Positions 25,201 through 33,771 of a stretch of 64,000 nt of DNA are shown here, one piece after another. The DNA is taken from positions 15,970,152-16,034,151 of the forward strand of contig OW387150.1 of assembly GCA_936440205.1 (NCBI GenBank). Direction: 5' to 3'. The notes beneath the pieces were generated by a model. It was not told the DNA's origin. It was given only the letters and a program-made list of their open reading frames with translations, and did not search any database. Positions within the stretch are counted from its first letter, which is position 1, and each line of letters starts with the position of its first letter. The stretch comes from Lepidonotus clava. Its lineage: Eukaryota; Annelida; Polychaeta; Phyllodocida; Polynoidae. The position numbers and the translations under genes were made by a program.

Positions 25201-25813
25201 GAGTGACGGGTACATAGAACGAAGTTTCCGTACTTTGGGGTGTTGTTTGAAAGCCAGCTGCCGAGCGACGGGCCGGGAATGGGACGAGATGGTCCCGCTC
25301 GTGATGATAAGTTATAGAGCAACGCCGCAAGCCAGCACGGGAGTGACACCGAATATGATGATGCTGGGCCGACAGACCATGATGCCGCGACAGGCGATTT
25401 ATGGGAGACCTCTAGGACCAGAGGAGGAACCCCGACGGGTAGGCGACTATGTGGAAAGCCTGGAGGAAGGGCTAGTCGCGGCCTATCGGGAGGCCCGGAC
25501 GGGGCTGAAACGAGCCGCCATCCATCAGAAACACGAGTACGATGGGAAGGTGACTCGGCGGGAATACCATGCCGGAGAACTGGTCTGGGTGCACGATACG
25601 GTAGTGGATAGGGACAAGGGAACGAAGTTGCGATTTCCATGGATGGGCCCTGCACTGATCGTCAAGGTGCTTGACCGAGGACGGGTGGTAGTACGGAAGA
25701 AACGAGGGAAACCGGAGGGGGTGGTCCATGTGGACCGCCTGGAACCCTACCGAGGACACGCTGCGCCAGCCTGGATGGTAGCTGACCAGCAAGGATACGA
25801 GGCTGCACAGTAA
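22121..25813 (+). CDS. pol: Element A pol (protease, reverse transcriptase, RNase H, integrase)
   Basis: About 1,230 residues with no ATG at its opening, as expected for a frame reached by -1 slippage from gag. Counting from 22121: protease with FLVDTGS (DTG at about residues 63-65); reverse transcriptase with WSSPTVLVKKKDG, SLDLASGYWQV, MPFGLVNAPATF and YLDD (490-493); RNase H with WWLDTDAS (D637), KELLAVV and RTDNS, and ADALSR; an integrase zinc region (HGGAAGAHLG...CRECDC); a catalytic core with LAMDVLGPYP, HSDQGTNFES and the glutamate of YIERSF; and a GPY-like end (LRFPWMGPALIVKVL). It copies element RNA into DNA and inserts it. The domain order defines Ty3/Gypsy. No chromodomain is seen. 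All main catalytic motifs are present. Confidence 0.96.
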   Translation: MSSMSPEGPFRKRVFSASGKRTVAVAVSAGPPSGAAREVVGMGECGLYVAGMVGESVVRFLVDTGSMISLLSERLWREWGRKREELDGYEGRLCSVDGSPLRCYGCTNLPVKLGTRVLKWTFMVADIGRDEGILGNDFAVKYRLTVKPHASAIFLPAEGEGEGERIPGAEQRTDGIRAVTVGGQVVRIEKTTEIHPLQVTRVTVVARIDIGQSGQLAVITGAGLPMGLEVIPGTVTLGEENEVWVANRGTESAKLETGGVLGEATFVQEVRGIGSEAKEPPGALVEMIGEAKKDLTTKEGEELEKAIMAREQMFATSKHELGRTDLVQHRIKTGDQMPIKQRVRRYPATRREEERALVEDMLNLGIIQESGSAWSSPTVLVKKKDGGTRFCIDYRKLNQATKVDAYPLPRIEDSLNTLGGSLFFCSLDLASGYWQVEMAPEDQEKTAFVTQGGLYEFKVMPFGLVNAPATFERLMERILRGIVWEECLVYLDDILVFGPTFKVTLERLVRVLDRLNAAGLKLKARKCKLFQKKIPFLGHVVSFNGIEPDPEKCRQVTEWPVPRDLHEVRAFVGLCSYYRRHINGFTELAAPLYELATKEEPFVWSARRQEAFDAMKKALTEAPVLGFPEEDGQWWLDTDASDVGTGAVLSQEQRGEERVIAYTSKTLESNERKYCTTRKELLAVVRALKHFRCYIYGQRVIVRTDNSAVSWLQRSKEPMGQAARWIEIIDSHDVSFQHRPGRKHGNADALSRYPCKQCGEEHENTEKVRVVTRARGYEPGWSPQEMRAAQRRDRDIGPIVARMEKDADRPGWEAISPESRETKILWRQWERLSLRDGVLHRKYWELEGHGWRNQLVVPRGERAKLVREYHGGAAGAHLGVARTTALLEQGFYWPGLREDVRKECRECDCALLKKGRGRREPLHQYIVGEPMERLAMDVLGPYPVTKRGNKYCLMVGCYFTKWLECFPIPDQKATTVANKLVEEVVARYGAFRELHSDQGTNFESEVVAQVCALFGIHKTRTTPYHPRSDGYIERSFRTLGCCLKASCRATGREWDEMVPLVMISYRATPQASTGVTPNMMMLGRQTMMPRQAIYGRPLGPEEEPRRVGDYVESLEEGLVAAYREARTGLKRAAIHQKHEYDGKVTRREYHAGELVWVHDTVVDRDKGTKLRFPWMGPALIVKVLDRGRVVVRKKRGKPEGVVHVDRLEPYRGHAAPAWMVADQQGYEAAQ

Positions 25814-26967
25814 ATGCTTGGGGTGGGGCGCGCTAGGGCACGTAAGGAAACGGGGCACCCCTTTTTGTGATGAAGTCGTTTTCGTGTCTCGATTCCGCAG
25901 GTGGAAGAGGACCAAGGGAACGACCAAATCGGCGCTACACAAAAAGGCTTTGGCCAAAAAGGACTGATCAACCTGGGGCCATTGAGTCGGGGCGGTGCGT
26001 TGACCACTACAGTAGGAGTGCAGGTCGTTAGGCTGTAGAGATTTGCTACCTAGCTGAAGATTGGTTCTCTTGCGGATGTAATATAGGTGGGAAATGCGGG
26101 GTTGGAACGAAAAACGGCGTTCGGGAGCCACGACGGCCCGAATGTCTAAAGTAGTCCCACGGAGCCGCTTTCCGGTCAGTTCGGAGGAACCACAGCGTGG
26201 AAAAGATGGTTGGATTACAACAGAAGACAGACCCGGTGGCAAGCTGGTGAAGACTTCTGAAGTAATGCCGACTTGGTAATACCGCTTTACAGCGTCCAGG
26301 AGACCGGAGGAGAGTAGATGCGGCACTCTCGGGAACGCCGGAGGAACGAACGGACGGCTGTAAAAGGCGAGGCCTGAAACGAGGACGGGCTTTAAAGTAG
26401 GTCGTAAAAGGAGTAAAAGAGGACAAAGAGAACGGGGCGGCGGTGAGGAGATGATAACGCCGAGCCCCTGTGTTCTCCGGGAAGTGTGCGGAAGCACTGT
26501 GAGGGCCAAGATGAAAAAGGCAAGAGAAGGCGACGAGGGATGAAAAGACCGAGGACGTCCGGTGGGGCAATAAAAGGCCTAGGAAAAACGCGTGGACGGG
26601 CGAAGGGCCGCGAGGTAAAAAGCAGGCGAGGCGGTGACCAGCGGCGGGCCCCGGGGACCGGAAAATAGTAGGGGGCGCCACCGTAGAAGTGGATGGTGAG
26701 TCTGACGCTAGGGGTCGCTAGTGCAGGCCACGCCCACTTCCGCCTGCGGCGGCTATAAAAGGCAGAGCGCTCGCCGGAGCAGGTCATTCTGGTCAGCCGA
26801 TCAGGATTCATCGAATCGCAGACGAGCAGACTGAGCTAAGGAGAAGAAGGCAAGAGGAAAAGCAGAGAAGCGAGACGAGCAGCATCACCACGAGACAAAA
26901 ACGGAAACGGCTGACGGGACGAGCTTCAGGACTGGAACGAGCCCCGAAAGCCCGGAAAACGGACACG
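25814..26967 (+). other. Non-coding gap between pol and the third gene of element A
   Basis: About 1.15 kb, GC- and CpG-rich, without a convincing frame on the + strand. Long minus-strand frames here mirror the GC-rich composition and have no domains. The last 270 bp hold the putative internal promoter (26726-26790) and a leader for the third gene. Confidence 0.6.
26726..26790 (+). promoter_or_regulatory. Putative internal promoter for the third gene of element A
   Basis: A CACGCCCAC box (26730-26738) is followed by CTATAAAAGG (TATAAAA at 26754-26760) and, 32 bases after the first T of the TATA box, an initiator TCATTCT with its A at 26786, which fits the YYANWYY consensus exactly. The ATG of the third gene lies 182 bp downstream with no earlier in-frame gene. 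The spacing is that of a textbook core promoter. Internal promoters for accessory genes are known in foamy viruses; use here is inferred. Confidence 0.55.
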
Positions 26968-29478
26968 ATGAGCGGACAGTGCTGGGAAGGACATTGTCAC
27001 GGAAAGGAGTTTAAGCACTTGGTCAAGCATATTAAAGGCCAGCACGATGGATTACGGAAGCAGTACTACATGTGCCCGGTGTGTTCGAGTCGAGCCTATT
27101 CGACACACCAGGACTGGAGGAAGCACATGACGGACTCACACGAAGGGAACCTGCAGAGGGGGATGCCGAAGCAAGACCCCCTTCTGAGGCTGGAGTATGC
27201 TGCGGCGTTCGCCTTGGACCCGAAAGGACGACCGCCGTACACCAGTTTCGCTACTGGGGATGAAACGGCGGCCCGGGTAGCCAACATGGAACGGGACTAC
27301 GCGGTGCGCCATCCGGAGGGGTTTCAACCCCCTGAGAGGGCGGTGGATAAGGAGGCACCGGAGAGGCCGCGACGGCATATCCGCATACCTTACTACCCGA
27401 GGGCGTCGAGAGGATCCGAGGACAGCGACGCCGAGCAGCTGGAGCAGGTAGCAACCGAAGAAGGATCAGAGGCCGACGAGGCCGGCGAGGGAGCCCAAGC
27501 AGCCAAAGCAGCAGGGAAGGGACCCCTGGCCGAGGTGGCGGAACGATCGACACCCACGCGTCGTTCCCCTCGGAGGGCCGCGAAAGGAGTACGGAAGGAA
27601 GACACCGAGTCGCCGCGAAGCGCGAGCCGAGCCGTGGTCAACCCGAAGCCACTCCTGACACCAGACCAAATATCAGGGTTAGTACAGAGCCGAATTAAGA
27701 AGTTAAACGCCCAGGGAGAACCACGGGAACCGAGAGGACGAGGACTCCCAGGCAGAGGAAAAGGACGGACATCCACACCCACCCCGAAGCCGGGTTGCTC
27801 AGGAATACCACCGGGGGCTGAGGTGGTGGAATTAGTGAGCTCGTCCGACGACCAACGACCGAAAGTCAAAGAGGAAGAGGAGCCGCTCGCTTTCAAGAGG
27901 CCCCCGACGCAGGGATGCCCGGCGGAGGAGCCGTCGCGAAAGAAGAAGTGGAAAAAGGTCAAGAAAGTCCCGAGAGAATTGGAGGAGGGAACGAGTTCGG
28001 ACCAGTCGGAGTCAGGCAGGAGTATGTCGGCCCGAAGCGATCGGTCTTTGATTATCGCTGAGTCTAGTAGCACGGGAGAGCTGGGACCATCGCAGCCTGA
28101 GACCTCGACAGGAGTCAGACGGACCACGGGACTAGAACCACCTTGTAGCGACGCACAATTTACTATGATGACAGTTCATAAGAAATCAGTGATATACGAA
28201 TCACGACACCCGAGGTACCCCGGGTATTTAAAAGGAACAATGAACCGGGAGGGATCGTTCAGGGGTTACCACGAGGCGAGATCCGACCGGGAGCTGGAGG
28301 ACAGCATTCGGGAAGCACAGGGAGGCCGGCTGGTGGAAAGAGAAGCATTGTACCTAGGGAGGTTTCTACGCGAGATGGCAGAAAGGCAGGGACTCAAACC
28401 GTCGGGGCGAGTGGAGAAAGTAAAGTATGTTCGGCATGCGGCCAGGCCAGAGGACACGGCGTCGACGGCCTCGACACAGCCGCTGTTCTCTACCCCTACC
28501 CCGACGAAAGCAGATTCACCCCTGGAGAAGATGGTATGTAAGCAGCCGATAGTGCCGCCCCCAGGATTGAAACGAATGAGAGACATTACGGTAGCACCAG
28601 ACACGCCAGAGACACGGGCGGCGGTTGACAACCTGACTCGAGCCAGTTTGGGGAGCTCGTTTTTCGGGTCGCAAGGATCGGAGGAGACCCCGGGACCACC
28701 GTCGCCCGAACGTATGGGATCGCCGCCAGGACCGGATACCCCACTCAAGGACGAGGATAAACACGGGCGGGCGCTACAACCGCGGGTTGTGATACACAGA
28801 TTACAAATACCGGCTGCCCAGTCCATGGACGCGGAGGTGGAAGACTCAGAGGACATGGAGTTGGGGCAGGCCGAGACCAGAGGATACGAGCCGGAGAAAC
28901 AAGAATTGGACGAGTCGGGAGCGGATTCAGTGTTCGGGTCCATAGGAACGGAGATACCGACGGCAGGACCATCTAGGGAAACACCGAGACTCAAGTTATT
29001 ACGGACACAGGCCATTCACCAGGTCTTACAGGGACACTTTCCGGTGACGGCGCGAGCGGTACGAGACTGGGACGCGGAAAAGGCCATTCGGGTGCAACTG
29101 ATGTGGCCCCCGAGGGAGGTGCGAGGAATGACGGCCAAGACAAGAGCAATGGCTTCGGCGTCTATGGCGTTCCTGATGGCACTAGAAACGGGCCGCAAGC
29201 CAGAGACATTTGAAGAAGCGATGGCGCAGTTCCCGACGGCGGCACTGGGGCCGTTGACCAGGGAGTTCCCGGGGGTCGATCGGCTAGTTAACGAACACAA
29301 CCGGACCGTCCAATTGGCTCAGACCCTAGTGATGTACAAAAACGAGGATCAACTGGATGACTTGTTGAAGGCGACAAGAGAGGCGGAAAAACAGAGCGGA
29401 ATGGTGGATCAGCTTCTCGAGCTCCCCGCTAGGGAGGAGAGACTGTTGCTGCCGATCCGGCGCCAAGAAGAAGGGTGA
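26968..29478 (+). CDS. Element A third gene: two-finger C2H2 protein, nuclear type, function unknown
   Basis: 836 residues from an ATG with A at -3. Residues 5-26 (C5, C10, H21, H26) and 36-58 (C36, C39, H53, H58) are two C2H2 fingers; the first has unusual C-X4-C and X10 spacing. After that the protein is mostly disordered: acidic stretches (150-175), basic stretches (about 196-210), RGRGLPGRGKGR (256-267), a SUMO-interaction-like VVELVSSSDD (286-295) directly followed by the SUMO-acceptor-like VKEE (300-303), and a basic RKKKWKKVKK (324-333) that looks like a nuclear signal. The last 150 residues look folded and helical (AIHQVLQGHFPVTARAV onward). There is no signal peptide or membrane segment, so it is not an envelope. 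I recognise no family. The role (nuclear, chromatin, or silencing-related) is inference. It has the element's GC-rich codon use. Confidence 0.85.
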   Translation: MSGQCWEGHCHGKEFKHLVKHIKGQHDGLRKQYYMCPVCSSRAYSTHQDWRKHMTDSHEGNLQRGMPKQDPLLRLEYAAAFALDPKGRPPYTSFATGDETAARVANMERDYAVRHPEGFQPPERAVDKEAPERPRRHIRIPYYPRASRGSEDSDAEQLEQVATEEGSEADEAGEGAQAAKAAGKGPLAEVAERSTPTRRSPRRAAKGVRKEDTESPRSASRAVVNPKPLLTPDQISGLVQSRIKKLNAQGEPREPRGRGLPGRGKGRTSTPTPKPGCSGIPPGAEVVELVSSSDDQRPKVKEEEEPLAFKRPPTQGCPAEEPSRKKKWKKVKKVPRELEEGTSSDQSESGRSMSARSDRSLIIAESSSTGELGPSQPETSTGVRRTTGLEPPCSDAQFTMMTVHKKSVIYESRHPRYPGYLKGTMNREGSFRGYHEARSDRELEDSIREAQGGRLVEREALYLGRFLREMAERQGLKPSGRVEKVKYVRHAARPEDTASTASTQPLFSTPTPTKADSPLEKMVCKQPIVPPPGLKRMRDITVAPDTPETRAAVDNLTRASLGSSFFGSQGSEETPGPPSPERMGSPPGPDTPLKDEDKHGRALQPRVVIHRLQIPAAQSMDAEVEDSEDMELGQAETRGYEPEKQELDESGADSVFGSIGTEIPTAGPSRETPRLKLLRTQAIHQVLQGHFPVTARAVRDWDAEKAIRVQLMWPPREVRGMTAKTRAMASASMAFLMALETGRKPETFEEAMAQFPTAALGPLTREFPGVDRLVNEHNRTVQLAQTLVMYKNEDQLDDLLKATREAEKQSGMVDQLLELPAREERLLLPIRRQEEG

Positions 29479-32400
29479 AGTAGATGCTGCTCGAGGTCTT
29501 GCACGGAAGAAGAACAGCGCGACGGAACCAGAGGCGGAAGATGGCGCGTCGCGAGTCGGGTGGGGAGGGATTACGGGGCGTTGGCTCCTCACCCATAGTG
29601 TCAAACCCCCAGGGAGAGAACCGGGCCGAGGCGGAGGTACCTGAGCCGCACAGGAGGCCGAAGCCTGGATAAAAGACTCTCCTGGAGACCGCTGGACGGG
29701 CCCGAAAACTTTACTTAAACTCATCGGGAACGGACTGGCGGGCTCGAACATTCTTATCTTAATTTATTCTTATTAGTTTCTTTATGGGAATCTTCTTGCG
29801 GAAGTGAACGAAACCACATGTGTTAGGAGGTGTTGAGTGTAATCAGCGAGCTGGAGGGTCCATGACTGGAATGAACTTACCAAGCCTGCGGGGCGAATAC
29901 GGGACGGAAGGAGGCGCTAGGAGGAAAAACAAGTTTGCAGCTGTTCCTCTTCCTCCCTGGAGCCCGCTGCGTTGGTTGGGACCGAGCAGGTGGAACAGGA
30001 TCGTCCGGTCGCGGAAATGGATGGCGGGCCGGGCGGCCCGGGAGCGAGAGTGAAAGTTGGGAGGCGGAATCGAGGAAAGGAAATCAGAATGGACGGACAG
30101 TGTTGTCATTGTAGTCTTTGAGTCGACGGTCGTGCCGGGGTAAATAAGGTACCGGTGGGCCGGCGACTCGCCGCTGGAGGAAAGGCTGGCGCGGGCCAAG
30201 ACTGAAAACCCTTCTCCCGCGCTGCCTTGAGCGATCTGGAGGCGAGGAAGAGACGACCTCTGTCCTCTAGCGGCACTTCTACTTCCTGCAACTTTGTCTT
30301 CTTGATTTTGGATGGATCGATCAGAATGTGGATGAGCCCGGATTCATGTACCATCATCTTCTGAGTTTCCTTGTCTTCAGCCTCTTACCGCATACGAAGA
30401 GCGGCAAAATGGAATTTTTCGACCTGAATGCTGGTTTTATCGTGCCAGAGTTGATGCAGCGAGTCGTGAAAGGATTGCGGCGAGTCGTAGATGTCTCCCG
30501 GAGGACCAAGGCACGAGCAGGGACGATAACTTAGGGGCCCTGGCTCGTGACCGACCGTAGTATATAGTAAAAGCAATACATGAACAAGAAACGAAAATTA
30601 ATAGACTTACTAAAAACTTATATTAATATCTTACCTGCAGTAACGACAGAGACTCCTTCCATGTCGTATTTCCTGATGTCTTCTTCTCGAGGAACGAAAC
30701 AAAATAGTCTTTGAAACATATAGGGAAGTAATCTTTGAAATATACAGGGAGGTGGTGCTTGGAACGTCGGCCGCGGATGCCTCGATAGACACCTCAAGAG
30801 GTCTGCAAAGAGCGACGAGGAGCGATCCTTCTTGGAGTTCGACATCGGATGAGTTCTCTATATATGCTATTTTATTGAGAATGGGCCCGTTCCGGATCTC
30901 AGAGGTTGACGTTGGGTGCAGGTCCCAGTTGATGTCGTCCATCTTCACTTTCTACGGCTTCTTCTTCTCCTTCTCACTAATATCTTCAACTTACCAACTT
31001 CGAACCGTCGTACCTAGGAGCAGCCCAGAACGGCTCGGAGCTGTTGTCTCGGCGTTCGTCATAGGCATAGTGGCTTCATGCAATGTGACATGGCACCGTG
31101 GACGACTGTGGCCTTACTCCACAATCAAACCAGACCGGATCTTAAACTTACTTCTATTAACGAACTATTTGTTGGTATTACAGTCTCACGAAAATCGTCT
31201 AAAAGCACGGTCCTCCGGGAGGACGAAGAGAAAAACTTAGTAAACAGAGCGAGGCCCGAGAGCCTAGGAAACGAACGAGGGCCCGAGTGCCCGAAACAGG
31301 AATCCTCTTCTTAGGAAAATCATCTCATCAGTAGAACGAAGGAGCCTCCCTCTCGCCCCAAAGAGGACTGTCTTCCTGCCGTTGCTTACGGAGGGGGGGA
31401 GGGATGAGAGGCACCGGCTCCTGTCATCAAAAAGAAACTTCATCAAAATTATCTTCTTAATCAGGTCTCCGTTCCGGTTGTTGTCATGCCACTTGGGCCC
31501 GGAACGGTGACGGAAATACTTTACTATGGTGGACTCTCTCCGACATCTCTTTCTGAAATCCTGAAATCTTCAAATGTGTCGACGTGGTCGAGGACGGAAC
31601 ATCTTGATGCTGGGTTAACCACGAGGACATGTGTCGTAAAAGTCAAACTTCAGTTCCTGTACGGAAAACGGACACTTCATCGATAATTAATGATTCTAAT
31701 CTTCTCAGTCTCACCTTCACCTGGACTCCATCTCAAAGCTTCACTGCGACAAATAGCACGAAACCCGCGACGTCGTCTGCTGAAGCTTCCACTCTAAGCT
31801 TTAATGCATGAAGTTAAGTTCCTTTCCACATACAACGCCATCTTCTTCTTTGGGTACCTTGGCCTTTGGCTCGAACATGTTGTCCTTGCCAAACGTGAAA
31901 AAGTCACTGGAGGGCTCTGAATGCCGAGGCGACCGAGGGTGCGAAGTCCAAAAAGAACATTCTATCTACAAAAACTTCAGTCTTTCTTCTTCAACTCATC
32001 CTTAAAATCATCATCATCACCTAAGAGAACGCAGAGAAGAGTAATAGTTACGGAAGAACGAGGGGTCACGACCGACCGGGTAGGAGAATCACGACCGATT
32101 CTCTACCCAAAAACAACGGAGAACGTCTGAACGACGGTAGAACGGATCGAGGGTCGAGAGGACTAAGGGTCACGACCGGCCCTGGCCTCTGGGTGGGAGA
32201 GTCGCGACCGATTCTCCACCCGAACTAGGGGAGAACGTCTGGACGACGGAAAACGAAGGGAACGGGGGCACTGCGGGTCACGACCGACCCATGGCCCCGG
32301 GCAGGAGGACCACGACCGGTCCCTCTGTCCTAATGAGGGTAAAAAGGCGAGGAAAAACGCACCGAGGGGCTAAGTAAATAGAGCCCAGAGGAGAGGAGCG

Positions 32401-32816
32401 GGGGCGACGGGGTCACGACCGATCCCCAGTCCCGGGTGGGAGAGCCACGACCGGCTCGCTCATCCTAAAGACGGAAAAAAGAGGAGGTCCTAATAGATCC
32501 AGGATAGAGAACTCTGACGAAGATAAAAAGAGACTAAGATATATAAAAACGAATTATATGAACTTTCATTAAGAAGAGAGAAAAACGAAGAGAGAAAAAC
32601 GAAGAAAGAAGAGAAATAATAATTAGCCGGATAGGCCCCGGGGGCCCTCCGAAGTAGACCGGGGAGGACAGAGGGTGACACCTCCTCCTCTACCGATAAG
32701 GAGCGTAGGATTGAAATGTTTCTGGTTCTAGAGTATGTTCTGTTGTCGTTGCTGTATGAACTGTGTTGAAATTTTGTATAACGTGTTTTCCCACCTTTCA
32801 AGAAGGTGCGGGAGGG
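29479..32816 (+). other. Long non-coding tail of element A
   Basis: About 3.3 kb between the third gene and the 3' LTR with no long gene-like + frame. It ends in a purine-rich tract, AGAAGGTGCGGGAGGG (32801-32816), the expected plus-strand primer. It contains four copies of a CACGACC hairpin repeat (32066-32465). On the minus strand, short protein-like frames at 30631-30948 and 30106-30357 lie near donor-like GTAAGA words. Whether this tail is a packaging or transport RNA region, or carries an antisense unit, cannot be told from sequence. Confidence 0.6.
32062..32466 (+). repeat. Four hairpin repeats with CACGACC loops
   Basis: Four units spaced about 108-135 bp apart. Each contains a GGTCACGACCGRYC-like word followed by a stem-loop with a CACGACC or CGCGACC loop: 32078-32108, 32191-32221, 32299-32330, 32434-32465. 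The stems differ, but the two arms stay complementary, for example GGGTAGGAGAATC with GATTCTCTACCC and GGGTGGGAGAGTC with GATTCTCCACCC. A GAGAACGTCTGRACGACGG word is also repeated after units 1 and 2. Confidence 0.75.
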
Positions 32817-33767
32817 TGTGATGAACGGCTATTCAGCCAAAATACATAGAGGCTAAAATAATAGAAATAAGGTAATAATAGAAATATATGTAAGAGAACG
32901 AAATAGATGTAAAGAACGAATATGTAAAGAACGAAGAACGAAATAGATGTAAAGAACGAATATGTAAAGAACGAATAACGAATATGTAAAGAACGAATAA
33001 CGAAAACGTAATGGAACGAAACCCGGAAATATGTAAACCGGAAGTGAAACGTAAACCGGAAACGGAATATATAAACCGGAAGTGACGTCAGTTGTAGGTC
33101 ACGTGACCGAAGGCAGCCAATCAGGGCTGACCTCTCTAGTATATAAAGGGGCGGTGAGGCCCGAATAAACAGAGTTCTTTAACAGTTCTCCTGGTGTCCA
33201 GACGTGTCCTCTTTCCTGAAACAACCGCTAAAGATGAGCCGAACAGAGTAATTAAGCCGAAGTTAGGACAAAACAGTCGAAGTTCGAGATAGGTAGTAGA
33301 AACATAGGGTAAGGGGCCCGATGGCCCGAAGAACGAGGAACGAGGGAACGGAGTAGGGCACGAAGGCCCGAAGTAGTACCGGAAACCGAGGCGTAGTATG
33401 GTACGAAGACATGGGGAGCGGAACGAGGGAGCGAAGTCCGCGGGGACGAGGGCGCGGCATGCTCGGCCCCACGCTACCAAACAATAGGCGACCGTCGGCC
33501 CGTCGCCCCCGCGGACCGGAACTCAGGGGTGGACCGCCCCCCGGCCGACCCGTACCCCTACCATAATTTCCCTCCCCCGCAGTCCTCCGTCGACATCGAG
33601 TGCCGATTCCCGATCGATTCGCTCAGCCCCCCCTCGTGCGCGAGGCACGACTCTAGAAACACATCTCGGTTCTTGGCCCGGATTCCCCGTCCGCCCCGAG
33701 ACCCGAACAACCCCCACGTTCCTCTGTTGTAAGAATCGGCAACCCCGACTTACCAGAGAACGTCACA
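32817..33767 (+). repeat. 3' LTR of element A
   Basis: 951 bp, about three base differences from the 5' LTR, starting directly after the purine tract and followed by the CTAG target duplication. The poly(A) signal lies at 33164-33169. Confidence 0.97.
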
Positions 33768-33771
33768 CTAG

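Larger units (their letters stand above)
20225..33767 (+). mobile_element. Element A: large Ty3/Gypsy LTR retrotransposon with an extra third gene
   Basis: A complete-looking 13,543-bp element. Two 951-bp LTRs begin TGTGATGAACGG and end GTCACA, and the 4-bp target duplication CTAG flanks it (20221-20224 and 33768-33771). The LTRs differ at about three bases, so the insertion is young. Internal order: tRNA-Leu primer site, gag, pol (protease, reverse transcriptase, RNase H, integrase with a GPY-like end), a 1.15-kb gap, a third gene with two C2H2 fingers, a 3.3-kb non-coding tail, a purine tract and the 3' LTR. The pol order PR-RT-RH-IN places it in Ty3/Gypsy. The clade was not resolved. The gag-pol frames look whole. 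No envelope gene is present. The size, about twice that of a typical Gypsy element, comes from the third gene and the tail. Confidence 0.97.

Noticed and set aside
25472-26509. 345-codon minus-strand frame overlapping the end of pol A
   Set aside because: It overlaps conserved pol, has no motif, and reflects the GC-rich codon use of the other strand.
26968-29478. Third gene of element A as an envelope
   Set aside because: No signal peptide, membrane segment or furin site; two C2H2 fingers and basic nuclear-type signals instead.
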